DNA of 51,459 nt from CAYMUR01 sp964393615 (GTDB lineage Bacteria; Planctomycetota; Planctomycetia; Pirellulales; Pirellulaceae). Where the stretch lies: the NCBI GenBank assembly GCA_964393615.1, contig CAYMUR010000029.1, positions 1 through 51,459 of the forward strand, written 5' to 3'. Under the pieces are notes generated by a model. It was not told where the DNA came from. It made no database searches and saw only the letters and a list, made by a program, of their open reading frames with translations. Positions 41,076 through 51,405 of the stretch are shown in pieces (the first letter of the stretch is position 1; the number at the start of each line of letters is the position of its first letter). A program made the translations under genes and the position numbers.

Positions 41076-44000
41076 ACGATGGAGTTTTCCTGAAAAGCAA
41101 GGCCTGTATGACCCGGCCAACGAACACGATAGTTGTGGCGTTGGGTTTGTGGCTCACATCCACGGAGAACGCAGTCACCAGATGGTACTGGATGCGGACC
41201 ACGTTTTACAAAGTATGGATCACCGTGGCGCGTGTGGATGTGAACCCAATACAGGAGACGGAGCAGGGATTCTGACGGCGTTGCCTTACGATTTTCTGCG
41301 CAAGACAGCAAAACAGAACTGGCAAATTGAACTGGGAAAACCTGGCACGTTTGCCGCGGGTGTAGTTTTTTTTCCCACCATGGAAGCAGAGCGCGAACAG
41401 TGTCGAAACACCGTCGAACAAATCGTGAGCCAACAAGGCCAAACATTGATCGGCTGGCGCAAAGTACCCGTAGATCCAAATGCAGCGGACATTGGCGAGA
41501 CAGCTCGCCAGAGCGAACCACACATAGAGCAAATCTTCATCGCTGCCAAAGACGGTCTGACTGCCGAGGAATTTGAACGTCAATTGTACATCATTCGCAA
41601 ACAATCAAGCCATCGATTGCGCAGCCATGCTGACCTGGAACAAGCCAAGATGTTTTATATCTGTAGCCTGTCCTCGAAGGTCATGATTTACAAAGGCATG
41701 CTCGCATCCTATCAATTATTGCCATATTTTCCAGACTTGTCCGACCCGGACTATACCACGCACCTGGCAATGGTTCACTCTCGTTTTAGTACCAACACGT
41801 TTCCATCCTGGGACCGCGCTCAACCAAATCGTTTCATGAGCCATAATGGCGAAATCAACACGCTGCGCGGCAACATCAATTGGATGCGTGCCCGTGAAGG
41901 TGTTATGCACAGCGAGTTATTCGGAGACGAGCTACGAAAGTTGTTTCCCGTGGTCGAGCCAGACTGTTCAGATTCGGGGACCTTTGATAACGTGCTCGAA
42001 TTCCTGTTAATGACAGGTCGTACCCTTCAGGAAGCTGTCATGATGATGATTCCTGAGGCTTGGCAAAATCATGAAACCATGTCGGATGACAAGCGGGCTT
42101 TTTATGAATATGACTCCTGTTTCCAGGAACCTTGGGACGGACCAGCCTCGATTGCATTTACGGACGGTCATTATATCGGTGCCGTGCTTGATCGTAATGG
42201 ACTTCGCCCCAGTCGTTATTACTTGACACATGATGATCGCGTCATCATGGCATCGGAAGTCGGTGTTTTACCTGTCGATCCCGCTAATGTCAAACACAAG
42301 GGGCGTCTTCAGCCTGGGCGTCTTTTTTTGATCGATTGTGAACAGGGCCTGTTAATCCCCGATGATGAATTGAAATCCGATTGGGCCGCTCGCCGACCTT
42401 ACGGAGAGTGGTTGAAAAATCAACGCATTCTCTTGTCAGATTTGCAGACGGAACATGAATCACACGGCTTGAACCAGGATACGCTCCTGCCACGAATGGC
42501 AGCTTTCGGTTATACGGTCGAAACGATGCAGTTCTTGTTACTCCCGATGGTCGAAGATCTCCGCGACCCGGTGGGATCGATGGGCAATGACTCCGCACTC
42601 GCTTGTTTGTCGGACCAGCCGCGCATGCTCTACGATTATTTCAAGCAACTTTTTGCCCAGGTAACCAATCCTGCTATCGATTCGATCCGTGAAGAAGTCA
42701 TCATGTCACTGGAGTGCTACATCGGCCCCGAAGGAAATCTACTGGAGACAACTGAGCAACACGCCCATCGGTTGTTGATTCCCCATCCAATTCTCACGAA
42801 CGAGGAACTGACGGCATTAGAACATATCGATCATCGCGGTTGGCGATCAAGAACGATCGACATCACATGGCCGAGGTCTGAAGGAAAGGCCGGACTGGTA
42901 CAAGCACTGGATCGTATCTGTCAGGAAGCCGAACAGGCCATCGCTGACGGCGATAGCCTTGTCGTCTTGTCAGATCGAAATATATCTGTGGATCGTGTTC
43001 CCGTGAGCGCTCTGTTGGCGTGCGGTGCACTACACCAACACCTGGTGCGACTCACTAAGCGAACGCGAATTGGTATCGTCCTCGAAACGGGCGAAGCACG
43101 TGAAGTTCATCATCACTGCTTACTGATCGGATTTGGCGCAGACGCGATCAATCCCTACCTGGCGTTTGAATCTATTTGGCAGGCTCGACACGATGGCCTA
43201 CTCAGCGATTCGAACGATAAAGATCAAGCCATTGTCGCAAACTATCGCAAAGCGGTCGCCAAAGGCATGCTCAAAGTAATGGCTAAAATGGGCATTTCCA
43301 CACTGCAATCCTACAAAGGAGCCCAAATTTTTGAAGCCGTCGGATTGCGCGACATGGTCATGGACCGTTGCTTTACAGGGACATCCAGTCGGCTACAAGG
43401 AGTCGACTTTGACGTGCTCGCCGAGGAACTGCTGCGCCGTCATGCCATCGGTTATCCGTCTCAGCATCCGCAAGGACAAACACTCCTGCCAAACCCTGGT
43501 GAATTCCACTGGCGAGCCGAGGGTGAACGTCACATGTGGGACCCTCTGTCGATTGCCGACATCCAACTGGCCGCCCGCAATAATGACCAGGACGCTTATT
43601 GGCGATTCGCCAAATATGCCAACGAAGATGCCCGTACACGGTGTGCCTTACGCGGACTGTTAAAAATCCGTTCGTTACCGGAAAGCGAACAAATTCCACT
43701 CGAAGAAGTCGAACCCGCTCAGGAGATTGTGAAGCGTTTTTGTACGGGTGCCATGAGTTTCGGTTCTATCTCCGCGGAAGCTCACGAAACACTGGCAATT
43801 GCCATGAACCGATTGGGCGGTAAAAGTAACACCGGCGAAGGCGGAGAGGATCCCAGCCGATTTCAGCCGCTGACCAATGGTGATTCCAAACGCTCTGCAA
43901 TCAAACAAGTTGCCTCCGGCCGTTTTGGAGTGACAATCTGGTATCTAACCAACGCAGACGAACTACAAATCAAAATTTCACAAGGAGCCAAACCGGGTGA

Positions 44001-45624
44001 AGGAGGAGAGTTACCCGGTCGCAAAGTTGACAATAATATCGCCCGCATTCGGTATTCCACACCGGGTGTAGGACTGATCAGTCCACCACCACACCACGAT
44101 ATTTATTCGATCGAAGATCTCAAGCAGCTGATCCACGATTTGAAAAATGCCAATCCTACCGCTCGTGTCAGTGTGAAACTGGTATCCGAAGTTGGTGTGG
44201 GCACCGTTGCCGCTGGAGTCGCCAAGGGTTTTGCAGACCATATTCTCATTTCCGGGGATAGTGGTGGTACAGGCGCATCACCGCTCACCAGCATCAAACA
44301 CGCGGGCCTACCGTGGGAGCTGGGCATCGCTGAAACACATCAAACACTCGTCCTTAACGACCTTCGCTCTCGGGTTGTACTGCAAACCGATGGCCAGATC
44401 AAAACAGGCCGTGACGTTGTGATTGCCGCCATTCTTGGTGCCGAAGAAATGGGTTTCTCCACCGCGCCCTTGATCACGTTGGGTTGCATCATGATGCGCA
44501 AATGCCATTTGAACACTTGTCCCGTTGGTATCGCCACTCAAGATCCTGAACTACGCAAACAATTTACTGGTCAACCCGAACATGCGATCAATTACTTGTT
44601 CATGGTCGCTGAGGAAGCTCGTCGCATCATGGCGAGACTGGGTGTGCGGACCATTAATGACTTAATCGGACACGTTGACTTTCTGGTAGCCGATGATGCG
44701 ATTCAACACTGGAAGGCAGACGGTATCGATTTAAGTCCCATTCTGACAGAAGCGGTCAAGCCACATGAAAATGTGGAAGTCTACTGCCGAAAGAAACAGC
44801 AGCACGGTCTTGAAAAGGCGCTGGACAACCAGTTACTCGAACTTGCCAAGCCAGCAATCGAACAGGGCGAATCCGTCCGCATTGAATTACCGATTGTTAA
44901 CACAAACCGGACGGTTGGTACCATTTTAAGTCACCACCTAGCCAAGCGCTGGGGAGAACAGTGTCTACCTGATGGCACCATTCATGTGAAATTGAATGGA
45001 TCGGCAGGACAAAGTTTTGGCGGATTTCTGGCCCGTGGTGTTACATTGGAACTCGAAGGAGACGCCAACGATTACGTTGGTAAAGGACTTTCAGGAGGTC
45101 GTTTGATCGTCTACCCACCGCGGCAAAGTACATTTGCCGCAGAAGAAAATATCATTGTCGGTAATGTTTGCCTGTACGGGGCTACTGCCGGTGAAGCTTA
45201 TTTTCGAGGTTGTGCCGCGGAACGATTTTGCGTCCGCAACTCCGGGGTCCGTACTGTCATCGAAGGAGTTGGAGACCATGGCTGTGAATATATGACCGGG
45301 GGGCGTGTCGTGATACTCGGACCTACCGGACGCAACTTTGCCGCCGGCATGAGTGGTGGCATCGCGTACGTCTGGGCACCCAATCGCGACCATTTTCGCC
45401 TGCACTGTAATCTTGGCATGGTCGAATTAGAAGACTTGCAAGACGACGATGATATCGCCGAGTTGCATGACATGATCGTCCACCATGCCGAATTTACTTC
45501 TTCCGCCGTCGCACAAAAGATCCTGGAACAATGGGACAACGTGCTACCGCAATTCGTAAAAGTGATGCCTACCGATTACAAACGCATACTAGCAGAAATG
45601 AAAAAGGAACTTGCCGTGGGCTAA
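41068..45624 (+). CDS. gltB: Glutamate synthase large subunit
   Basis: 1518 residues from the ATG at 41068, with GGAG six bases upstream; another ATG lies two codons before. It transfers the amide of glutamine to 2-oxoglutarate. The N-terminal amidotransferase has its nucleophile in HDSCGVGFVAH (Cys23), exposed by removal of a ~22-residue propeptide. The FMN barrel contains GEGGEDPSRF and SGDSGGTGASPLTS; the 3Fe-4S ligands are in MMRKCHLNTCPVGIATQ; the C-terminus is the GXGXG beta-helix domain. Length and order match bacterial GltB (~1500). It overlaps the LysR gene and is followed by gltD after 165 bases. Confidence 0.97.
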   Translation: MRKRWSFPEKQGLYDPANEHDSCGVGFVAHIHGERSHQMVLDADHVLQSMDHRGACGCEPNTGDGAGILTALPYDFLRKTAKQNWQIELGKPGTFAAGVVFFPTMEAEREQCRNTVEQIVSQQGQTLIGWRKVPVDPNAADIGETARQSEPHIEQIFIAAKDGLTAEEFERQLYIIRKQSSHRLRSHADLEQAKMFYICSLSSKVMIYKGMLASYQLLPYFPDLSDPDYTTHLAMVHSRFSTNTFPSWDRAQPNRFMSHNGEINTLRGNINWMRAREGVMHSELFGDELRKLFPVVEPDCSDSGTFDNVLEFLLMTGRTLQEAVMMMIPEAWQNHETMSDDKRAFYEYDSCFQEPWDGPASIAFTDGHYIGAVLDRNGLRPSRYYLTHDDRVIMASEVGVLPVDPANVKHKGRLQPGRLFLIDCEQGLLIPDDELKSDWAARRPYGEWLKNQRILLSDLQTEHESHGLNQDTLLPRMAAFGYTVETMQFLLLPMVEDLRDPVGSMGNDSALACLSDQPRMLYDYFKQLFAQVTNPAIDSIREEVIMSLECYIGPEGNLLETTEQHAHRLLIPHPILTNEELTALEHIDHRGWRSRTIDITWPRSEGKAGLVQALDRICQEAEQAIADGDSLVVLSDRNISVDRVPVSALLACGALHQHLVRLTKRTRIGIVLETGEAREVHHHCLLIGFGADAINPYLAFESIWQARHDGLLSDSNDKDQAIVANYRKAVAKGMLKVMAKMGISTLQSYKGAQIFEAVGLRDMVMDRCFTGTSSRLQGVDFDVLAEELLRRHAIGYPSQHPQGQTLLPNPGEFHWRAEGERHMWDPLSIADIQLAARNNDQDAYWRFAKYANEDARTRCALRGLLKIRSLPESEQIPLEEVEPAQEIVKRFCTGAMSFGSISAEAHETLAIAMNRLGGKSNTGEGGEDPSRFQPLTNGDSKRSAIKQVASGRFGVTIWYLTNADELQIKISQGAKPGEGGELPGRKVDNNIARIRYSTPGVGLISPPPHHDIYSIEDLKQLIHDLKNANPTARVSVKLVSEVGVGTVAAGVAKGFADHILISGDSGGTGASPLTSIKHAGLPWELGIAETHQTLVLNDLRSRVVLQTDGQIKTGRDVVIAAILGAEEMGFSTAPLITLGCIMMRKCHLNTCPVGIATQDPELRKQFTGQPEHAINYLFMVAEEARRIMARLGVRTINDLIGHVDFLVADDAIQHWKADGIDLSPILTEAVKPHENVEVYCRKKQQHGLEKALDNQLLELAKPAIEQGESVRIELPIVNTNRTVGTILSHHLAKRWGEQCLPDGTIHVKLNGSAGQSFGGFLARGVTLELEGDANDYVGKGLSGGRLIVYPPRQSTFAAEENIIVGNVCLYGATAGEAYFRGCAAERFCVRNSGVRTVIEGVGDHGCEYMTGGRVVILGPTGRNFAAGMSGGIAYVWAPNRDHFRLHCNLGMVELEDLQDDDDIAELHDMIVHHAEFTSSAVAQKILEQWDNVLPQFVKVMPTDYKRILAEMKKELAVG

Positions 45625-45789
45625 CCGTCGTTGCCAGGAGCCAAGTAGCACCAGCACGATTACTGCCAGCGGCACAACATCATATGACACTTGTCAAACG
45701 TGACCTGCAACAACACACTGGTCCACACGCAAGACGAGGCGACGAGTAATATCGGCGAACATTAAGGATCGCCTTATTGGGGAGATTGC

Positions 45790-47340
45790 ATGGGAAAGCC
45801 AACCGGGTTTCAAGAATTCGAACGGGAAGTGGTTCCTTATCGGGATCCGCTCGAGCGAGTGTATGATTTTGGTGAAATATTTACCGAACCGGTCGAATCA
45901 CAGTTGAAAACACAAGGTGCCCGCTGCATGGATTGCGGTGTTCCTTTTTGCCAGTCCTCCAACGGTTGCCCGATCGACAATCTCATCCCCGAATGGAATG
46001 ATCTGGTATATCAAGGTCGGTGGCGTGATGCGCTTGACCGCTTGCACCAAACCAACAATTTTCCCGAATTCACCGGCCGGACTTGTCCTGCTCCGTGCGA
46101 AGGGGCTTGTGTGCTGGGAATCGTCGATCCGCCCGTTACCATCAAAAATATTGAAAATGCCATTATCGACCGCGGGTTTTCCGAAGGCTGGGTCAAGCCA
46201 CAAATACCCAAATCACGAACAGGTAAGAAAGTCGCAATCGTCGGCTCTGGACCTTCTGGACTGGCAGCGGCAGCACAGCTTAACAGCGTAGGCCACGAAG
46301 TGACGGTTTTTGAACGAGCCGATCGCCCCGGTGGCCTTTTGATGTATGGAATACCCAATATGAAGCTGGACAAAAAGGTGGTCGAGCGACGTATTAATCT
46401 TTTGCGGAGTGAAGGCGTCCGTTTTGTGAACTGCACCCACGTGGGACAGCGCGAAGATTTTTCACCCGGCCACATGACAACCATCATGCAAGAGCGTGGC
46501 TGTAAAATTCAGTTCATTGACCCGCAAACGTTACTCGACGATCACGATGCCCTGCTGCTGGCAACCGGGGCAACACGTCCTTTTGACCCGGTCGGACGCT
46601 GTCCGGGTCGCAACCTAAAGGGCATTTATTTCGCCATGGATTTTCTGACGCGAAACACAAAAAGCCTTCTCGATTCTAACCTAGAGAATGGTGCCTACAC
46701 TTCGGCCAAGGACAAGCATGTGATCGTGATTGGTGGTGGTGACACTGGCGCAGACTGTATTGGTACATCGCTACGCCATGGGTGTAGTAGTATGGCCAAT
46801 TTTGAATTGCTGAGCCAACCTCCCCAACAGCGGGCAGCAGACAACCCCTGGCCTACTTGGCCGCGCATCTATCGTGTTGATTATTCCCACGCTGAAACTG
46901 AGGCCAAATTCGGTGATGACCCACGAGCCTATGCTGTTTTGACAAAAGAATTTGTCGATGACGGAAATGGTCATGTACGAGCCGTCCGCACAGTGGAAGT
47001 TGATTGGACAAAACCTGGAGACAAAGCACCCTTTAGTGAAGTTCCAGGAAAGGAACGGGAATGGCCAGCCGACCTAGTACTGTTGGCCACCGGTTTCCTC
47101 GGTCCCGAGACAAATGTCGGCCAGATGCTGGGACTGCAGATGCAGAATCCTCGCGGTAACTGGGAAACATTTCAGGCTGATCACGGACAGTTTGCTACCA
47201 ACGTCCAAGGAGTCTTTGCTGCAGGTGACTGTCGCCGCGGTCAATCACTTGTCGTATGGGCCATTAACGAAGGTCGCGGAGCTGCGCGGGCTGTCGACGA
47301 ATATCTCATGGGCGAAAGTTCACTGCCCGCCCCAGGATGA
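45790..47340 (+). CDS. gltD: Glutamate synthase small (NADPH) subunit
   Basis: 516 residues; GGAG six bases before the ATG. The N-terminal ferredoxin-like part has the 4Fe-4S cysteines in ARCMDCGVPFCQ and NGCPIDN and again in CPAPCEGACVLGI. The FAD site is AIVGSGPSGLAAAAQL and the NADPH site VIVIGGGDTGADCIG; AAGDCRRGQSLVVWAI closes the FAD domain. It feeds electrons from NADPH to GltB. Its position behind gltB confirms the pair. About 165 bases between them carry no gene. Confidence 0.96.
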   Translation: MGKPTGFQEFEREVVPYRDPLERVYDFGEIFTEPVESQLKTQGARCMDCGVPFCQSSNGCPIDNLIPEWNDLVYQGRWRDALDRLHQTNNFPEFTGRTCPAPCEGACVLGIVDPPVTIKNIENAIIDRGFSEGWVKPQIPKSRTGKKVAIVGSGPSGLAAAAQLNSVGHEVTVFERADRPGGLLMYGIPNMKLDKKVVERRINLLRSEGVRFVNCTHVGQREDFSPGHMTTIMQERGCKIQFIDPQTLLDDHDALLLATGATRPFDPVGRCPGRNLKGIYFAMDFLTRNTKSLLDSNLENGAYTSAKDKHVIVIGGGDTGADCIGTSLRHGCSSMANFELLSQPPQQRAADNPWPTWPRIYRVDYSHAETEAKFGDDPRAYAVLTKEFVDDGNGHVRAVRTVEVDWTKPGDKAPFSEVPGKEREWPADLVLLATGFLGPETNVGQMLGLQMQNPRGNWETFQADHGQFATNVQGVFAAGDCRRGQSLVVWAINEGRGAARAVDEYLMGESSLPAPG

Positions 47341-47412
47341 CCCAACCAGTGGTATCAAAATGATCTACCGGGGATCATTCCAAAACCTACCTACCGAGAA
47401 CCATGGCCGGTT

Positions 47413-48825
47413 CTATATGATTTCCGGGATGGGATTCAACGACAGATCGACTGGATAGTGCGGTCGGCCCTGCGCATCCCGAATGGGAGTATGTGGATCA
47501 ATCCCCAGACAATGGTAAAGTGTGGCATGAACTTCACCAAACGTTACAGGCCGGTCCACCACTTCGCCGGCCTGAGCATCCGTACTACCAATGACTTGCC
47601 CGGTCCGCATTCCACCACCCGCCAACAAGGCACTGTTGACTCGTGGCCAATGGTCACGACCGGCACCCTTATTGATTTTGGGCGTCCTGCCAAACTCACC
47701 CCACACAATCACCGTTACATCCTGCTCCAAACCGCGCTCACGCAGATCTGTCAACAATGCCGAAACGGCATTGTCGATCATGGGCATCTCACGCCGCCCT
47801 TGAACAAAATTACTCCCGTGCCAGTCCCAACGGCCAAAATTCAGCGATACAACACGCGCCCCAGCTTCAATTAAGCGCCTGGCAATCAGGAAATTAGTTG
47901 TCATGCGTGGTGCCGAATCGGCCAAATGTTGCGGGATACTGCTCCCATAACGCTCAACAATTTTGGGGTCCTCACGTGAAATGTCAAAGGCATCCATCAA
48001 GCGGCTTGTCGTCAAAATACTTAGGGCGCGGTCGGTAAAGACGTCTCGCGCGCCGAGTTGGTGTGAATCAACGATAGCACGACGCCAAGTATCAAACGAT
48101 TGAAGCAACCGCCGCCGATCTTGCATTTGTTCCAGAGAGATTTTTTGCAACACAAGGTCTTTTGGTCTGGGCCTCACATCGTCTGCATGTTTCACTTTCT
48201 TTCCGGGATCGACATAGTCCACCAAACCATGAGGTGCGTGGGCGTCACCTAGAAAACCTGCTCCACTCGGATTGCCCCAGGGACCATGTCGCGTGCGGTA
48301 AAATAACGACAGATTGGAAGGCACACTGGGGTGAGCTGATCCTTTAATCCGTGATACCCAGGCACCTATGTTGGGATGGCTACCTGGGCCACTCGAGGGC
48401 CCAGTGCGACCGGTCATACACTGCGTGGCGTAGTGTGGGCCCCGTGCACCCACAATGCTGCGGAGAATCACCAAACGATCCATCATCGTCGCCAGCTTGG
48501 GAAATAATTCACCGATCTGGATGCCGGTGACATTCGTATCAATCGGCTGAAATTCACCGCGCACCTCGGCAGGAGCGTCTGGCTTGAGATCCCACATGTC
48601 TTGATGCGGTGGGCCTCCCGGCAAAAACACGTGGATCAATGATTTGTGAGGCGACGCTGCAATTCCCTGTGTCTCCGCGCGCAGCAAACCCTGTGTCTCC
48701 GCGCGCAGCAAAGTGGGCAAGGTCAGCCCGCCGTATGCGACACTTCCCACGGTAAGAAAATTACGTCGTGTGACCCGGTCGCAAAAGGTTGCTCTATCAG
48801 GAGAACGGCCCAAAATGGTGAACAT
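47413..48825 (-). CDS. Tat-exported DUF1501 protein
   Basis: 470 residues. The N-terminus has a twin-arginine signal: VTRRNFLTVGS then VAYGGLTLPTLLRA (Arg20, Arg21). The body is a DUF1501 protein of the alkaline-phosphatase/sulfatase-like superfamily: FLPGGPPHQDMWDLKP, EFQPIDTNVTGIQIGELFP, GARGPHYATQCMTGR, SLNFGRWDWHGSNF, and VIVWGEFGRTPKINKGAGRD. These proteins are very common in planctomycetes, usually beside a DUF1549/DUF1553 cytochrome-like partner; no partner is present here. Role unknown. The signal peptide region contains a 24-base tandem duplication (LLRAETQG twice). GAGGTG lies ~14 bases upstream of the ATG. Confidence 0.92.
   Translation of the reverse strand: MFTILGRSPDRATFCDRVTRRNFLTVGSVAYGGLTLPTLLRAETQGLLRAETQGIAASPHKSLIHVFLPGGPPHQDMWDLKPDAPAEVRGEFQPIDTNVTGIQIGELFPKLATMMDRLVILRSIVGARGPHYATQCMTGRTGPSSGPGSHPNIGAWVSRIKGSAHPSVPSNLSLFYRTRHGPWGNPSGAGFLGDAHAPHGLVDYVDPGKKVKHADDVRPRPKDLVLQKISLEQMQDRRRLLQSFDTWRRAIVDSHQLGARDVFTDRALSILTTSRLMDAFDISREDPKIVERYGSSIPQHLADSAPRMTTNFLIARRLIEAGARVVSLNFGRWDWHGSNFVQGRREMPMIDNAVSALLTDLRERGLEQDVTVIVWGEFGRTPKINKGAGRDHWPRVNSALLAGGGMRTGQVIGSTDAQAGEVVDRPVTFGEVHATLYHCLGIDPHTPIRDAQGRPHYPVDLSLNPIPEII
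48665..48712. repeat. Exact 24-bp in-frame tandem duplication in the DUF1501 gene
   Basis: Two perfect copies (48665-48688, 48689-48712) just behind the Tat hydrophobic core. The protein reads LLRAETQG twice, close to the expected signal-peptidase cleavage site. Confidence 0.95.
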
Positions 48826-49481
48826 GGGAATTCTTTCACCTCGACATATCTAAAAACTTTTCGCGCAGAGGACTGCATAGCAACAGACCTTATATTCTAT
48901 ATCGTCCTTGCACCCTATCAGAATCCCCTTTCCTAAGCAACAAATGTAGCGGCCCTGTGGGACCTGGCGGCTAAATCTACTGAAATCTCAGGGATTTCGC
49001 CTTAAATTCCTACAGATAAAGAAGAGGCGCAGGATCCGTTTCACTTCCTTATGGATTTGGCATCTTGATACTAGCGTTTACTAGTGCAATTGTTCTCCGG
49101 ATCAAACGATATGCTTTGTAAAGAACGACACGAGATGACTGGATTGGTGGACAAAGTGCAAATTGCCCACGGCCATGCCCGGACGTGTGTGGCCACACGG
49201 ATTGTCTTCACTCCGTCGCATTAGGCTACACGATCCTCACAGAAATGGGTGACTAAACAGTCATTAAAATTCAAACACCATGGCGACAAGAACGGTGTGG
49301 CTGGTGGCAAAATACAACCTCTTCCCGTGGCAAGAATATCAGAAGGAAACGCTTTGCCCAGGACATCTGACGACCGTCACAGTATAATTTGTGAAAAGCA
49401 CGGTAAGTGTATGTTCTTCTGGTAACAACGGTACGGAATCCTGTGGTTGAACTGCTCTTTTTGTGCCTGCTGGGAGACAAC
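48826..49481. other. Intergenic region between divergent DUF1501 and DUF971 genes
   Basis: 656 bases. A small hairpin GAAATC-TCAGG-GATTTC (48982-48998) lies in it. Open frames are short and unlike known proteins. It must hold both promoters. No repeat or RNA gene recognised. Confidence 0.45.
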
Positions 49482-49784
49482 ATGCCAAACGTCCCTATCG
49501 ACATTAAGCTAATTCGTGAGGAAAACATCCTGGAGATCACTTGGCCAACCCAATCACCCATGCGCTACGACATACAACAGCTTCGCTGTGCCTGTCCCTG
49601 TGCCCACTGTGTGGATGAAATGACAGGCATTCGGACCCTCGCCGTCGATACGGTCCCCGTGGACATCAGCATTACAGAGATGGAACTGGTCGGTAATTAT
49701 GCGATCAAGTTTACCTTTTCTGACGGCCATGACACGGGAATCTTTCACTGGGATCGGCTGGATGACCTGTCACCGATTTTGTAA
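49482..49784 (+). CDS. DUF971 protein
   Basis: 100 residues from the ATG at 49482, which has GGAG six bases upstream; an in-frame ATG at 49407 would add an unrelated hydrophobic stretch. PIDIKLIREENILEITWPT and the closing ELVGNYAIKFTFSDGHDTGI then FHWDRLDDL match DUF971 (the N-terminal domain of gamma-butyrobetaine hydroxylase, also found alone or fused to Mrp/ApbC ATPases). It contains LRCACPCAHCVDEMTG, a C-x-C-x-C-x2-C cluster that could bind iron-sulfur or zinc. A helper role in metal-cluster metabolism is inferred. Confidence 0.85.
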   Translation: MPNVPIDIKLIREENILEITWPTQSPMRYDIQQLRCACPCAHCVDEMTGIRTLAVDTVPVDISITEMELVGNYAIKFTFSDGHDTGIFHWDRLDDLSPIL

Positions 49785-50047
49785 ACATCAACGAATGATA
49801 CCAATCGGAAGCGATATCAGCGTGTTTATCGAGCCGTGTCCATAGGTTCTCTGCGGAAAACGTCGAGATAAAAAGCAACGTCTGGATAACCGGTAAAAAC
49901 AACAATCACTCACCCAGGAAATGAAGTTGCCGGTTCATACGACAGAAATCGTCCATGCCACCACAGTTGTTTCCGAAATAACTATCTTCTTTGACCGGTT
50001 ATTACACGGTACTAACTTTTAACGATGACAATTGGGGTGCAACTAAA

Positions 50048-51178
50048 ATGACAATTCAACGACATTTTTTTTCAGCCGCTATATTGGTTGGATTATTTTG
50101 CCTTTGCCCTTTGACTTTCTTTGCCGAAGACCGGGTTAGTGACCTGTGGATTCTTTCTGGCCAATCCAATGCGTGTGGCCGTGCTAAACTACCGGGTCCT
50201 GATCCCAATCTTTTGGTTTCAATGTTCAATCCTGCAAACGATACTTTTGTCATTGCCCAAGACCCATTACCCCACATGGGTACGACAGGAACTGGCCCCT
50301 GGGTTGCTGCCGCAATGACCGTTGCCAACCATAGCCAGCAACCTGTACGGATGTGTGGATTTGCCCGTGGCGGCAAGCCGATCGAGTTTTGGTATCCAGG
50401 GGCTCCTGGCCACCAAGGACTGTTTTCGATTATCAAAACAGCTGGTCAGAAGGCAGACGTATTCCTGTGGTACCAGGGAGAAAGCAACGCGACCCTGACA
50501 GACACCTCTGACCAATATCGCCAAAAACTGGTAGAGCACGTTGCACGGGTTCGCATCGCAGCAGGAAATCTCAACATGCTGGCCGTGATTGTTCAATTGG
50601 GCCCTGCACTGAGAGAAGATATTGGTGACTTTACTATCATCCGAGAAGCACAGCGACAATTTGTCATGAATGATTCGAATGCCATCCTGGTACCCGCCTT
50701 GGGGCGAACCTTGAAAGATACTGTTCATCTGGACAATGAGGGATACCGAGAATTGGGCCGAGAAATCGGCCGCGGCGTTTTACGGGCACACCACAACAAT
50801 CCTGTGGGTGACTGGCCAGGTCCAGTCCTCGACGCCGCTGGCATGGCCCAAAACAGCAAAAACACCGTGATGGTTCATTTTGCGGAGGTCAGGCAGTTAT
50901 ACAACGTAGCGGCCGAAGATTTTGTGATTGTTCATGCCGAGGGCACAAATCGCTGTATCAGCATTGTGACTGGTAAAACGCTTGCCACATTGTCCTTCGA
51001 AAAGAACATCTCCTTGCCGGCTCGAATTATTTATGGTTTCGGACAAAATCCCCAGGCGTCCCTGGTTGATGAATCTGGTAACCGTGCTCCGGCTGTCCAA
51101 CTGGTGATCGATACTGATGCCGTTCCTATAGACAAGCACACCAGGATGGCCAATGGGGCTGGTCATTCGGCTCGATAA
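50048..51178 (+). CDS. Exported SGNH esterase (sialate O-acetylesterase-like)
   Basis: 376 residues from the ATG at 50048; a signal peptide (FFSAAILVGLFCLCPLTFFA) leads to the mature part at AEDRVSD. The catalytic motifs of the carbohydrate-esterase SASA family (PF03629) are all present: LWILSGQSNACGRA with nucleophile Ser40, FARGGKPIEFW (oxyanion Gly), FLWYQGESNA, and KDTVHLDNEGY with the Asp-x-x-His pair. Such enzymes remove acetyl groups from polysaccharides or sialic acids outside the cell. A C-terminal beta domain of ~110 residues follows. The gene stands alone; the tRNA-Leu on the opposite strand ends 227 bases further on. Confidence 0.9.
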   Translation: MTIQRHFFSAAILVGLFCLCPLTFFAEDRVSDLWILSGQSNACGRAKLPGPDPNLLVSMFNPANDTFVIAQDPLPHMGTTGTGPWVAAAMTVANHSQQPVRMCGFARGGKPIEFWYPGAPGHQGLFSIIKTAGQKADVFLWYQGESNATLTDTSDQYRQKLVEHVARVRIAAGNLNMLAVIVQLGPALREDIGDFTIIREAQRQFVMNDSNAILVPALGRTLKDTVHLDNEGYRELGREIGRGVLRAHHNNPVGDWPGPVLDAAGMAQNSKNTVMVHFAEVRQLYNVAAEDFVIVHAEGTNRCISIVTGKTLATLSFEKNISLPARIIYGFGQNPQASLVDESGNRAPAVQLVIDTDAVPIDKHTRMANGAGHSAR

Positions 51179-51405
51179 GTTTCGACCTGGACTCCATAAA
51201 ATGAAATCAGCACTCCTGGGACGTGAACACAGTCTGATTCACCGTGTGATAGAAAACGGCAAACACCCTGACCAACTAAACTGCCAGCCGCGTGTGAACG
51301 ATTAGGAGAACCGGCTGATAGCCAAGAATGTCCCCATTAGAAATTTCAAATGACAGGATTTAGAATCCGTGAACGAGAAACAGTGAAAACACCATAACAC
51401 AATAG

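Noticed and set aside
41012..41604. Several open frames antisense to gltB
   Set aside because: They lie opposite conserved GltB coding sequence and are unlike known proteins; explained as codon-bias shadows.
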